Counted from the first letter of the stretch, positions 17,647 through 25,976 are shown. The stretch is 64,000 nucleotides of DNA from Sphingobacterium bambusae (GCF_033955345.1 NZ_CP138332.1:3844001-3908000); one strand, 5' to 3'. The notes: a model not told the origin generated them from the sequence alone. Numbers and translations: made by a program.

Positions 17647-18759
17647 ATGGGAAAACAAGATTATGACTATTTACTTGTAGGAGCAGGTTTGTTTAATGCG
17701 ATTTTTGCTAACGAAGCCGCCAAATTAGGAAAAAAATGTCTCGTAGTTGAAAAACGTGAGCATATTGGTGGCAATCTTTATTGCGAAAACATAGAGGGAA
17801 TAAATGTGCATAAATATGGAGCTCATATATTTCACACAAGTAATAAAGGGATTTGGCAGTATATGAATGAATTGTGCGAATTCAACAACTATATTAATTC
17901 CCCTTTAGCAAATTACAAAAACAAGTTGTTCAATCTGCCTTTCAACATGAATACGTTTAGCCGTCTTTGGGGATTAAATACGCCTGAAGAGGCGAAGCAA
18001 AAAATTGAACAACAGAGGTTGAAAATCGAAAATCCTAAAAATTTTGAAGAGCAGGCGCTTTCACTAGTTGGCACTGATATTTATAAAATGCTAATAAAAG
18101 GTTATACAGAAAAGCAGTGGGGATTAGATGCCAGACTATTGCCGGCATTTATTATTAAGCGTATTCCAATTCGATTTACGTATAATAATAATTACTTTAA
18201 CGATACATACCAAGGTATACCGAAAGGCGGATATAATTCCATTTTTGAAAAATGCTTTAAAGATTGTGATATCCGTCTGAATGTCGATTTTATGGAGAAC
18301 AAAGATTTGATGAAACTGGCCAGTAAAACAATTTTTACTGGAATGATAGATCAGTATTACGCTTACTGCTATGGGCAACTTGAGTATCGTTCTCTTAATT
18401 TTGAACATGAAATTTTGAGTACAGATAATTTTCAAGGCAATGCTGTAATAAACTTTACAGAAAGAGAGATTCCTTACACTCGCATATTAGAGCACAAGCA
18501 TTTTGAGTTTGGTACGCAGCCCAAGACTGTTATCACTAAAGAATTTTCTATAGAATGGAGAGTAGGTTTAGAACCTTATTATCCTATTAATACTGCCGTT
18601 AATCAAAAGAGATTTGCACAGTATGAAAAGCTTGCTAAGAAGGAGCAAAATCTTTATTTTGGTGGTCGGTTGGGTGAATATAAGTATTATGATATGGATA
18701 AAACTGTAGAGGCTGCATTACAATTATTTAAGGAAATGAATGGCGAAGTCAAGTTGTGA
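17647..18759 (+). CDS. glf: UDP-galactopyranose mutase
   Basis: This 370-residue flavoenzyme has the FAD-binding start DYDYLLVGAGLFNAIFANEA. The family-specific blocks are KREHIGGNLYCENIEGINVHKYGAHIFH (shown here in part by GAHIFHT), YTEKQWG, IPIRFTYNNNYFNDTYQGIP, GMIDQYYAYCYGQLEYRSL and FGGRLGEYKYYDMDKT. It converts UDP-galactopyranose to UDP-galactofuranose in the cytoplasm. It starts 5 bases after the TolC-like gene and is the last gene of the cluster. This makes galactofuranose the best guess for one sugar attached by the cluster's glycosyltransferases. A second glf elsewhere in the genome for surface glycans cannot be excluded. Confidence 0.93.
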   Translation: MGKQDYDYLLVGAGLFNAIFANEAAKLGKKCLVVEKREHIGGNLYCENIEGINVHKYGAHIFHTSNKGIWQYMNELCEFNNYINSPLANYKNKLFNLPFNMNTFSRLWGLNTPEEAKQKIEQQRLKIENPKNFEEQALSLVGTDIYKMLIKGYTEKQWGLDARLLPAFIIKRIPIRFTYNNNYFNDTYQGIPKGGYNSIFEKCFKDCDIRLNVDFMENKDLMKLASKTIFTGMIDQYYAYCYGQLEYRSLNFEHEILSTDNFQGNAVINFTEREIPYTRILEHKHFEFGTQPKTVITKEFSIEWRVGLEPYYPINTAVNQKRFAQYEKLAKKEQNLYFGGRLGEYKYYDMDKTVEAALQLFKEMNGEVKL

Positions 18760-18780
18760 AATCAAATGACAATAGAAATT

Positions 18781-19059
18781 TGTAAACCTCTAAAAGTGCC
18801 GAACAAAATGTGTAAACCTATAATTGGACAATACAGTGCTCAATTTTGTGGTTATGCTTTACAACGAAGAGCTTCCCTATATGAGCCTAGGAAATCTGAC
18901 CCCGTCCAAAATTTATACACAAAAATTAAAACCGGAGAAGTTGTGGCGGAATTATTATCAGAAAAACGGTAGTATTGTAAACGCATTTCAGGACAACGAA
19001 GAAGTTGTAAAGCTATATCAGGACAATGATTAAAAATGTGTAAACCTATTTCAGGACAA
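18781..19059 (+). pseudogene. IS3-type transposase C-terminal remnant with about 30-bp repeats
   Basis: The frame at 18824-19033 contains YNEELPYMSLGNLTPSKIY, the C-terminal end of IS3-family integrase-type transposases (usual form YNEERPH-SLG-LTP). The rest of the transposase is absent. The same strand carries five related copies of TGTAAACCTATTTCAGGACAA-like sequence starting at 18781, 18811, 18976, 19006 and 19039, spaced 30-33 bases, before and after the fragment. They resemble the end sequence of this IS type in tandem. It separates the peptide cluster from the mobilization genes. Confidence 0.7.
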
Positions 19060-19128
19060 GTCAATAGAGCAAGCGGAAGTTGGGCAGTGACCCTACTTTC
19101 TGCCCCTATGCGCTGCAAACGGGGTTTT

Positions 19129-19233
19129 GAGTATCCTCCGGGGATACTCTGATGTGCTGGCGACAACCTAGCACTTGATTTTGGTATACTTTCAATTATA
19201 CCGATTAGCTTGCTAAACAATCAGTTAGCTAAT
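19129..19233. repeat. Three stacked inverted repeats upstream of the mobilization block
   Basis: GAGTATCC/GGATACTC (19129-19136 with 19142-19149), GGTATA/TATACC (19183-19188 with 19197-19202) and ATTAGCT/AGCTAAT (about 19204-19233) lie within 105 bases. They are between the IS remnant and the first gene of the mobilization block. They could be a regulatory region or part of a transfer origin. This is structure seen in sequence only; no nick-site consensus was recognised. Confidence 0.4.
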
Positions 19234-19320
19234 TAGGGGTTTGGCCAGCGGCATATCTTAGTAACTGCCAATAGGCCAAGTATCTTAGCACAGAGCAATA
19301 TATTTTTGTTAGATTTGGTT

Positions 19321-20076
19321 ATGGCATCACCGTATTTCAAAGCAAGAAGACCATTTGACTTTCGGCCACATCCCTATGAGATCGGAAACATCCTCGGTGC
19401 AAAGAAAGGATTTGAGGACAACCATTTCCTCGCTAAAGTCTATGATCTTGACACCGCAGATTATCGTCCTCTTTACGATTTTCACTTACAGCACTTCCAA
19501 AATACTGCGAAGGGAACAGAGGCCGTCTATTTTAGGCATATCTGGCAACTCGCCGAAGGACGTATAGCATACTTTAAAAGCCGGAACCCATTTTCTTCCG
19601 ATCGGGAGAATCATGAGTATCGGATAGCAAAGCTGCATGATTTTATGGAATTTCTTCGATCCATCGACCAGTGGAACGTGCGTCCATTGGAGGAGATCAT
19701 CGTAGAGCAGAACACTGCCCTTGAAAAACAGCAAAATGAAATCCAGCGCTTGCGGGAGAAGATAGCCGAGCTTGAGCAGTATAATGTGAGCCAAAAGATC
19801 ATGGTGCAGGATAACCATCTTTCAACCTTTGTCGACCTGCTACAACAGCTTGCTGATCTGGAACTCCCTAACGGTCGTAAGCTTCTAAGAAGCGATCACC
19901 AAAGTCCGTTCTATAAGATGCTATGTCGGTACTTTAGTTATGACGGCAAGGACATCCCGATCAATACCGCCCGCAATTATTTCATCAGGAAAGACGCAAA
20001 AGATGCAAAAAAAGGTGTGGTCATTCCTGAGGAGAAAAAACTGTTCCAAATCGTGATGCGTCACACCGATAGCTGA
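19321..20076 (+). CDS. Unrecognised coiled-coil protein at the head of the mobilization block
   Basis: The 251-residue product from the ATG at 19321 (a TTG at 19306 would add 5 residues) is not recognised. It has an aromatic, charged N-terminal part (FKARRPFDFRPHPYEIGNIL). A clear coiled coil spans about 128-155 (IIVEQNTALEKQQNEIQRLR then EKIAELEQ). The C-terminal part has DHQSPFYKMLCRYFSYDGKD and PINTARNYFIRKDA. It has no membrane segment and no signal peptide. Its place just before HTH, BfmA-like and relaxase-like genes on the same strand suggests a part in control or transfer of the island. Confidence 0.7.
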   Translation: MASPYFKARRPFDFRPHPYEIGNILGAKKGFEDNHFLAKVYDLDTADYRPLYDFHLQHFQNTAKGTEAVYFRHIWQLAEGRIAYFKSRNPFSSDRENHEYRIAKLHDFMEFLRSIDQWNVRPLEEIIVEQNTALEKQQNEIQRLREKIAELEQYNVSQKIMVQDNHLSTFVDLLQQLADLELPNGRKLLRSDHQSPFYKMLCRYFSYDGKDIPINTARNYFIRKDAKDAKKGVVIPEEKKLFQIVMRHTDS

Positions 20077-20206
20077 CCCGCTCAATCTTTGGACATGACC
20101 AACCGATCGAGATGGTCATCGGTTTGCCCTGTATTGTATCCAATTTTGTGCTGTAAACGACGCATGGGCATGATGCAAGTCTGTGCATGCGGGAAAAGCA
20201 CACGAT

Positions 20207-20482
20207 ATGGATGTACACGTATTATCAAACCAAGAGCTGGAGCGCTTCAAGCGGGAACTGCTCGATGAAATCAGGTCAATGCTTAGCCAACGCACTGATG
20301 AATCTACTGCAAAACAATGGCTGCGCAGTGCCGAGGTCCGCAAGATGCTGGGCATCTCACCGGGCACGCTCCAAAACCTGCGGGTGAACGGAACATTGCC
20401 CTACCGCAAGATCGGCGGAAGCATGTTCTATGCTAGACAGGACATTGAACGGATGATGAAAGGAGGTTCTGTCAATGGCTAG
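20207..20482 (+). CDS. MerR/excisionase-type helix-turn-helix protein
   Basis: The 91-residue product (ATG at 20207; a GTG at 20183 would add 8 residues) has a charged N-terminal helix and an HTH_17-type winged helix: WLRSAEVRKMLGISPGTLQN, then VNGTLPYRKIGGSMFYARQD. These are the standard words of the excisionase/MerR-like DNA-binding family common in Bacteroidota mobile elements. It probably regulates excision or the mobilization genes. Its stop overlaps the next start by 8 bases (ATGGCTAG), so the genes are translationally coupled. Confidence 0.85.
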   Translation: MDVHVLSNQELERFKRELLDEIRSMLSQRTDESTAKQWLRSAEVRKMLGISPGTLQNLRVNGTLPYRKIGGSMFYARQDIERMMKGGSVNG

Positions 20483-20795
20483 GCGCACGGAAAATCCCAA
20501 ACTTCTTTTTGGTCAATTTTTTAAAAGGCTAGCGGACGACGACCGCCTGCTTCCCTCGCACTCGGGACTGGTGATGGCACTGTATTATGAGGGTGGACTG
20601 CTTCCACTGGATAGTTTTCGAGCCAGTAGGCGAAAGCTTATGCGCGCATCGAGGATACGTTCGACCTCCACCTACCACAAATGTCTAGGTGAGCTGGTGC
20701 AATACGGATACATCGAGTACGAGCCCTCTTGGCATCCCAAAGAGGCCAGTAGGTTTCGGTTCATCCTTTCGGGGGAAGGGCAGCAGGATGGCTAG
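20475..20795 (+). CDS. Small winged-helix-like protein of the mobilization block
   Basis: This 106-residue basic protein is not assigned to a named family. Its middle (LPSHSGLVMALYYEGG, KLMRASRIRSTSTYHKCLGE and LVQYGYIEYEPSWHPKEASR) reads like a winged helix in which a recognition helix is followed by a short wing. This pattern is common in small transcription or replication-control proteins of mobile elements. Both ends overlap neighbours by 8 bases through the same ATGGCTAG string, so it is translated as part of a tight operon between the HTH and BfmA-like genes. Confidence 0.7.
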   Translation: MARRTENPKLLFGQFFKRLADDDRLLPSHSGLVMALYYEGGLLPLDSFRASRRKLMRASRIRSTSTYHKCLGELVQYGYIEYEPSWHPKEASRFRFILSGEGQQDG

Positions 20796-21342
20796 GATCG
20801 ATACCAATGTCAAATCCATCCGCTATCCGGTGCCTTGTGATGAAAAACTAACACTTCTTGCCCGTAAGCTGAAACGTACAAAACGGCAACTGTTTATTGA
20901 AATGGTGGATTATTTCTACCGTAGCAAAAAAGATCCTGCCGACATGAACGATGAAATGCTCAAGAGTGATCTTTCAAGGATGGGCAATCGCTTAGTAGGC
21001 TTCTTTCGCACACAGGAATCAGAGCTACTTGTTCCGATACATGGTATGACGGAGGAAGTTTTAGGAAAGACGGCAGCGGTTAAGGGCGAACTGAAAAGGA
21101 TCAAAGAAGAACATGCGGATCTAGCGAAATTGCTGCGCGAGAATACAAAGCATGCTGGCGAACAGCTTAAACTGCTAACGTCCATTTTCGACGGGCTGGC
21201 AAATAAGGAAGAGATGAGGGCGGGTTTCCGTAGAATCATGGAAGGGTATATTAAAGAGCGGGAAGCGCTTGGCTGGTCGCCGTCCAGTGGTAAAAAGGAC
21301 GAGCTAGTGCGTCGTTTCCGTCAACAGATAGATAAATTATAG
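20788..21342 (+). CDS. BfmA/BtgA-like mobilization protein
   Basis: From the ATG at 20788 the product has 184 residues. It opens with a ribbon-helix-helix-like segment (VPCDEKLTLLARKLKRTKRQ then LFIEMVDYFYRSKKDP). A long helical part with coiled-coil character follows (KTAAVKGELKRIKEEHADLA, KLLRENTKHAGEQLKLL). This is the layout of the BfmA/BtgA accessory mobilization proteins of Bacteroides transfer factors, which bind oriT DNA and help the relaxase. It overlaps the previous gene by 8 bases and is followed 13 bases later by the relaxase-like gene. Confidence 0.75.
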   Translation: MARIDTNVKSIRYPVPCDEKLTLLARKLKRTKRQLFIEMVDYFYRSKKDPADMNDEMLKSDLSRMGNRLVGFFRTQESELLVPIHGMTEEVLGKTAAVKGELKRIKEEHADLAKLLRENTKHAGEQLKLLTSIFDGLANKEEMRAGFRRIMEGYIKEREALGWSPSSGKKDELVRRFRQQIDKL

Positions 21343-21355
21343 ACGGGGCGAACTT

Positions 21356-22291
21356 ATGTTTATCAACATTAGCGCTTCGGAGACTGGAAACAACAAGGGC
21401 AGCAGCAGCGCATTGGTGCAGTATCTAGAGAAGGAAAACAAAGGACGCCACAAAAGTGAACATGAAGCCTGGTTCAATGGCGGTGATCGCTCTATCCAGC
21501 CGCATCAGGTACGCATGGCGATTGACGGAAACATCTCCAAGCTTGGAAAGAACGATAGTAAGTTTTTCCTGATAAACCTCAGTCCGAGTAGCAAGGAGCT
21601 TGCCCATCTGCTAGCCGTCTATGGAGAGGATGGATTAAGGGAACAGCTTAAATCCTTTGCCGAGCGAATGATGGACGAGTACGCCCGTAATTTTAAACGT
21701 GCGGGTGTTAAAAGTTCCGCTGACCTGCTCTGGTTTGCCAAGGTGGAAAACCACCGGTATTACCGCCATACCGATAAAGCGGTAAAAGAGGGAATCAGGA
21801 AGGTTGGGGATATCAAGGAAGGAGTACAGACCCATGTTCAGATCATCGTCAGCCGGAAGGATATTACAGGCCGTATCAAGCTAAGCCCGCAGAATAACTC
21901 CAAGGGTAGTAATGCAGCACACTCCGCAAAGTTGGGACAGTTCGATAGAAAGGCTTTCAAGCAGTCGGGAGAAGATGTCTTTGATGCCATGTTCGGTTTC
22001 CAGCGTAATCTAAAGGATACGGTGGCTTATGCTTCGGTCATGAAGAACGGAAGTATTGCGGATAAACTGGATATGTTTGCCAGTTATGACTTATGGAAGC
22101 ATTCCGATGCAAACGATCAGCAAATCCGGCAACCAGAAAGGGATGATCTATCTTCAAGGTCAACTGCAACGGGTAACATGCAGAGAGAAGAAGGTTCAAG
22201 AAGTGTGTTTTCGGACTTCGGGTTGAACATTCAGGTAGATCAGATCGTGCCGGAGGAGGAAAAGCGAAAACGTAGGATCAATAAACGATAA
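21356..22291 (+). CDS. Relaxase-like mobilization protein (DUF5712/BtgB type)
   Basis: This 311-residue protein resembles the DUF5712/BtgB group of Bacteroidota mobilization proteins. It has MFINISASETGNNKGSSSAL, then LVQYLEKENK, the central FFLINLSPSSKELAHL, and the LWFAKVENHRYYRHTDKAVK and GVQTHVQIIVSRKD blocks. The last holds the HxHxIxxR-like pattern (H-V-Q-I-I-V-S-R) and an upstream N-H-R-Y that may serve as the metal/tyrosine region of a relaxase. It follows the BtgA-like gene by 13 bases. Together they should nick and mobilize the island with help from conjugation genes elsewhere; no mating-pore genes are in this window. Confidence 0.75.
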   Translation: MFINISASETGNNKGSSSALVQYLEKENKGRHKSEHEAWFNGGDRSIQPHQVRMAIDGNISKLGKNDSKFFLINLSPSSKELAHLLAVYGEDGLREQLKSFAERMMDEYARNFKRAGVKSSADLLWFAKVENHRYYRHTDKAVKEGIRKVGDIKEGVQTHVQIIVSRKDITGRIKLSPQNNSKGSNAAHSAKLGQFDRKAFKQSGEDVFDAMFGFQRNLKDTVAYASVMKNGSIADKLDMFASYDLWKHSDANDQQIRQPERDDLSSRSTATGNMQREEGSRSVFSDFGLNIQVDQIVPEEEKRKRRINKR

Positions 22292-22319
22292 TAGTCCTAT
22301 TTCTTTATTTATCCAAAAC

Positions 22320-22356
22320 AAAACGGTGCGACTTCTTGCAAGCGCACCGTTCTATT
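22320..22356. terminator. Bidirectional terminator between convergent genes
   Basis: A 9-bp perfect stem AACGGTGCG/CGCACCGTT (22322-22330 with 22343-22351) is flanked by an A-rich left side and a T-rich right side. It lies between the relaxase-like gene (+) and the XRE regulator gene (-). Confidence 0.75.
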
Positions 22357-22374
22357 TTACTTATCAGGATAAAC

Positions 22375-22836
22375 CTATTTTTCTTCCTTTAGTTTCTTAA
22401 CCTCCAAGGTTAGATCCAATACTGCTCGGCTTAGCTCCGCAATGGACTGCGTTTTGGCTCGATCTTCCTCAATAAATTTTTCTAGTAATGCCATCATCTT
22501 ATCAGCACCATCATTGTTGAACGTCGGTTGTGAATGTTGACTAGAATTCGTTGAATTATCATTAAAGACATGAGAATGTTGAATGTTATAAATAACGTTT
22601 TCATCCTTAAAGGATTTGACAAAATCTGGCGTAACACCCAACGCTAATGCCAATTCCTCCAATAGGGGCTCGTCAAGTGCGATCATATTTTCAAAATCGG
22701 AAATGCGCTGCTGGGAATACCTGCTGCGGCACATCTGTCCGAAAGCTTCCTGTTTGATCCCCTGAATCTCGCGAATACGCTTGATGTTATGGCCTATATG
22801 CATCCTGTCGTCTTTTTCCCTAAAAGTAGTGTTCAT
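22375..22836 (-). CDS. XRE-family helix-turn-helix regulator
   Basis: This 153-residue protein has an N-terminal Cro/C1-type HTH (IGHNIKRIREIQGIKQEAFG, then SQQRISDFENMIALDEPLLE and ALALGVTPDFVKSF). A flexible His/Asn/Ser-rich linker follows, then a C-terminal helix of coiled-coil type (ALLEKFIEEDRAKTQSIAEL ... LEVKKLKEEK). An in-frame ATG at 22803 (MHIGHN) could be the true start, 11 residues later. It is convergent with the mobilization operon and divergent from the HEPN operon, a fitting place for a repressor of either. Confidence 0.88.
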   Translation of the reverse strand: MNTTFREKDDRMHIGHNIKRIREIQGIKQEAFGQMCRSRYSQQRISDFENMIALDEPLLEELALALGVTPDFVKSFKDENVIYNIQHSHVFNDNSTNSSQHSQPTFNNDGADKMMALLEKFIEEDRAKTQSIAELSRAVLDLTLEVKKLKEEK

Positions 22837-23091
22837 GGTCGATGAAAATTAAGGTCTGGTATCTTACCGGTAAATCGGTGCATAACCACACCAGTTAAGT
22901 AGCAATATTCAAATAACTTTGGTATAAAGTTACACAATATCACGGCAAAAGCCAAAGCTCCATGAACAGAAGACTGGTATCCTGATCAAATCTAAAGGTG
23001 GAATGTGGATCGCACAGGAAATAAACGTAGGTTGATCGGCTCTCGGACATGGCACGCCCAGCGGATGTTTCGGATATAAAACTAAAACGCC

Positions 23092-23478
23092 ATGCAGCAC
23101 CTCGAGCAAGATCAAAGCTACATCACTCGCCTAAGCGAAAGGGAAATCCTTGATCCCTTTGCTGTGCTCCATGCTGAGTTCTGCGAGCACCCTACCGTGA
23201 TCACGTACCTTGATAAGCTTTTCGATATGGTTACCATTACGGTAAGAAAAGGCTACTGGCGAATGTACGATAGTCCCGCCACTCTCTACCGAAGCTACCT
23301 CAGCATCGTAAGAGTTCTGGAAGCGGGCTGGTTGATCTCCAAAATAATGTCGGGCTATAAGGATATAGCAAAAAAATCCCTTCCCTTCGAGTTTCGCTAC
23401 CGCGATAGTAGCTTTGGTAAATACCATGACGATAATGCGCAATATACCTTTTTCCGAGGGTGCAAACATACTTCTTGA
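23092..23478 (+). CDS. Unrecognised protein, first gene of the HEPN operon
   Basis: The 128-residue product is not recognised. It shares a repeated pattern with the following gene. Here, DPFAVLHAEFCEHPTVITYL precedes VRKGYWRMYDSPATLYRSYL and a hydrophobic helix (VRVLEAGWLIS). In the next protein, DPLAAVRSALAKKDYWKTHG and PGNMLLRFDDLLFLLEYFHD are similar. The two may therefore be diverged copies of one domain. Its end overlaps the next gene by more than 50 bases. The function is unknown. Its position suggests a partner of the HEPN protein. Confidence 0.65.
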   Translation: MQHLEQDQSYITRLSEREILDPFAVLHAEFCEHPTVITYLDKLFDMVTITVRKGYWRMYDSPATLYRSYLSIVRVLEAGWLISKIMSGYKDIAKKSLPFEFRYRDSSFGKYHDDNAQYTFFRGCKHTS

Positions 23479-24265
23479 AGGACTCTATAAGGAGGAGAAC
23501 GCCCTTTTTGGTTACCGAGCCGATCTATACCGTATGTTCTTTGAAGGACTTGAGCCTAGCGAATATATGTGGTTTGGGGAATTCGACCGCCTTTCTTCGT
23601 GCCTGCTCGACGAATTGGAGGCGCTAATCTGTCTGCTTCATCATTTGTATAGCAGTGGCTACTATCGAATTATTTCTAAAAGCAACAAGAAGTTGCTGGA
23701 AGAAGAATTGCTGTCTGTTCAAGAACGGCAGGCTCGATACCTCTACCAAAAGTCGTTTAATCTTCACAAACTGAAAACGGAATCTTCCTCCAAGCAGGAA
23801 CTTTATGATCCTTTGGCAGCAGTGCGCAGCGCGCTTGCCAAGAAAGATTACTGGAAAACTCATGGCGAGCCGGGCAACATGTTGCTGAGATTTGATGATC
23901 TGTTATTCTTGTTGGAATATTTTCATGATTACCTGTCCCGATCAAAGATCAGGGGAATGGACATGAATGACAACTGGAATTATCCGGATCGTTTCCACTC
24001 GGAAATATACCATCATACGGGTAGGAATCTGGCCAATCCACTTCGCTATCTTAATGAGCAGTTTTCCCAAAGAAATCTTGAGCAGTGGCGATCGCTGCTG
24101 GACGCTTGCCTTGATGCTGTATTGGACAATGCTATTCCAGATTCAAGGGAAATAGGGCATTACAGTGAGCTTCTTGAGTTTCTTTCCGTACTGATTGCCC
24201 TAATCGACATAATAGAATACGAACCTTATAACGATCCGCAGGAATATGAAGAAAATAACTATTGA
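23426..24265 (+). CDS. Unrecognised helical protein, second gene of the HEPN operon
   Basis: Read from the ATG at 23426 the product has 279 residues (a TTG at 23414 would add 4). It is predicted to be mostly helical and acidic. The DPLAAVRSALAKKDYWKTHG segment resembles one in the preceding protein. The last part (RYLNEQFSQRNLEQWRSLLD) is again helical. No catalytic motif is visible. It overlaps both the preceding gene (53 bases) and the HEPN gene (20 bases), so the three are translationally coupled. It may be an antitoxin or structural partner, which is a guess from context. Confidence 0.65.
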   Translation: MTIMRNIPFSEGANILLEGLYKEENALFGYRADLYRMFFEGLEPSEYMWFGEFDRLSSCLLDELEALICLLHHLYSSGYYRIISKSNKKLLEEELLSVQERQARYLYQKSFNLHKLKTESSSKQELYDPLAAVRSALAKKDYWKTHGEPGNMLLRFDDLLFLLEYFHDYLSRSKIRGMDMNDNWNYPDRFHSEIYHHTGRNLANPLRYLNEQFSQRNLEQWRSLLDACLDAVLDNAIPDSREIGHYSELLEFLSVLIALIDIIEYEPYNDPQEYEENNY

Positions 24266-25976
24266 CGCCCAAAGTACTGCCGATCTACAACAGATCATCT
24301 CCATGCTAACAGCACGATGCAAGATCGATCGCATATTTATGAATGTGTACACTGTTGTAAGAAATCCATCCTATGAGCTGGTTGTGCTGCTTTCCAACAG
24401 TGAGCATAAAACGAGCGGAGAGCTTGATCCGCAGATCAGCGCCCTGCTGCGTGATTTTCCAAGATTTGCCCATGTCAGCTTTACAGCCTATCAGGTGAAG
24501 AGTCGGCTGATCGAGGGTAACCTGTTTCTTCATTGCTGCTGTAGTCCCGAGAAATTGGTCTACAGAAATCCTGCTTCCAAATTTCAGCTCTATCCCGAGA
24601 AACACGCTATGCAAGAAACGCTGGAAAACGTGGCTGCTCTTTTTGACCGTGAGAACCATAAGGTTAGCGAGTTCATTGAAGGCTACCGATATTTTCTGCA
24701 ACGCGGCTCGCTCACGCATGCGGGATTTATGATGCATCAGGCTTTCGAGCTACGTTATCGCTGCATGGAGGTGCTCATTATGGGCAAGGAGCGCGTTACC
24801 CATTCTGTCCGCTCGCACCACCGCCACCTATTGGTCAGATCGGTAGCGCTTGGTGCTGTTTTTACCGAGGGGCACGATAGGGATGAGCAGCTCCTTGACC
24901 AGTTGGACAGTTTTTACAAGGCTTCGCGCTATGAAGATGATCTTGAAGTTGATGCAGGGTTATTGGAAGAGCTGAGATCAAGGATGGACAGCTTTATGCA
25001 GATCAGTGAAGATATGTACAGGCGGATGGTTACGGAATATAGCGAACCGATGAAGAAACTATCCGTAAATAATGAAGAGGAAAGAGTAATAGGAAATAGG
25101 GACGATCAAAATTTAGAAAAAGCTGTGCAGATTGACACGCCTATGGAAGTACCTGCGGTCGATCTAGATGAAACAGCGTCCGCTGTGGTACAACTGCTCG
25201 CAAGCTCCATAGATAGCCTGCAATACATCTACCTTTTTGGCCATCGGTATCAGCGATTTACCGAAAAGGGCATAAATGTTAGTGTGCAAAGAGATCAAAA
25301 GCATTATGATCTGCTAATCGTTTCGGGGAGCGATATACGGCCGCAGGTAGGGAAGCTTACAACCGATGTCTTGGCCATGCTAGGCGCAACGGTACAAATC
25401 CTTGCATTTACCAAGGCGCAGGTCAGCGAAGAGCTAAAGAAGAACAGTCCATTTTTTCATCAGGTTATCCGGCATGCTTCGCCAATCTTTCAGCAGGTAG
25501 GCGAGTTAGCCGATTGGCTATTTCACGATAGACTTGGCGTTCGGTCGGACGAGGAAGTGAAGGAGGCGCTGAGCCGATACTGGGACAGGGAAGCAAACGC
25601 AAACGGCTTCTACAATGGGGGACATGCTATCGACTGTCTAGAGGAGAGTGGTGTCAAGGTGCTTTTATACAATCAATCCATTCAGCAGATATGCCTTGGT
25701 CTTTTAGAATACTATTTTGGATATATACCATACTCGTACAGCTTTAAACACATCTATACGCTTTGCTCTAGTTTCTGGCCGTTTCTTCGGAATGTCTTTC
25801 CACGGTCATCGGCAGAAGAAACAATCCTTTTCGATGATCTGTGCAATGTGGTAAAGGATACGCTGTATCGCGGTCGATCCGAGATAGGATGGGAAGAGCT
25901 GAGACGCTACGATAGTCGTTGCAACCATATTGTAGAGACCTGTAGCGATATGGTTCGTGAAGAACTGAAAAAGTAA
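24246..25976 (+). CDS. Large protein with two HEPN-like domains and an MNT-like segment
   Basis: This 576-residue protein has a HEPN-type helical domain at about 135-215 (AGFMMHQAFELRYRCMEVLI, then THSVRSHHRHLL, giving an RxxxxH motif at RSHHRH). A middle segment at about 305-385 looks like a degenerate minimal nucleotidyltransferase (YIYLFGHRYQRF then KHYDLLIVSG). A second HEPN-like helical domain runs about 420-520 (LYNQSIQQICLGLLEYYFGY then SYSFKHIYTLC). HEPN proteins are often RNases in toxin-antitoxin and anti-phage systems. It ends a three-gene operon followed by a terminator. The toxin role is inference. In the MNT-like part the usual GSxxxG...DxD residues are not intact. Confidence 0.7.
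   Translation: MKKITIDAQSTADLQQIISMLTARCKIDRIFMNVYTVVRNPSYELVVLLSNSEHKTSGELDPQISALLRDFPRFAHVSFTAYQVKSRLIEGNLFLHCCCSPEKLVYRNPASKFQLYPEKHAMQETLENVAALFDRENHKVSEFIEGYRYFLQRGSLTHAGFMMHQAFELRYRCMEVLIMGKERVTHSVRSHHRHLLVRSVALGAVFTEGHDRDEQLLDQLDSFYKASRYEDDLEVDAGLLEELRSRMDSFMQISEDMYRRMVTEYSEPMKKLSVNNEEERVIGNRDDQNLEKAVQIDTPMEVPAVDLDETASAVVQLLASSIDSLQYIYLFGHRYQRFTEKGINVSVQRDQKHYDLLIVSGSDIRPQVGKLTTDVLAMLGATVQILAFTKAQVSEELKKNSPFFHQVIRHASPIFQQVGELADWLFHDRLGVRSDEEVKEALSRYWDREANANGFYNGGHAIDCLEESGVKVLLYNQSIQQICLGLLEYYFGYIPYSYSFKHIYTLCSSFWPFLRNVFPRSSAEETILFDDLCNVVKDTLYRGRSEIGWEELRRYDSRCNHIVETCSDMVREELKK

Noticed and set aside
18766..18972. 68-residue frame after glf
   Set aside because: It overlaps the IS3 remnant in the wrong frame; only the 18824 frame gives transposase words.
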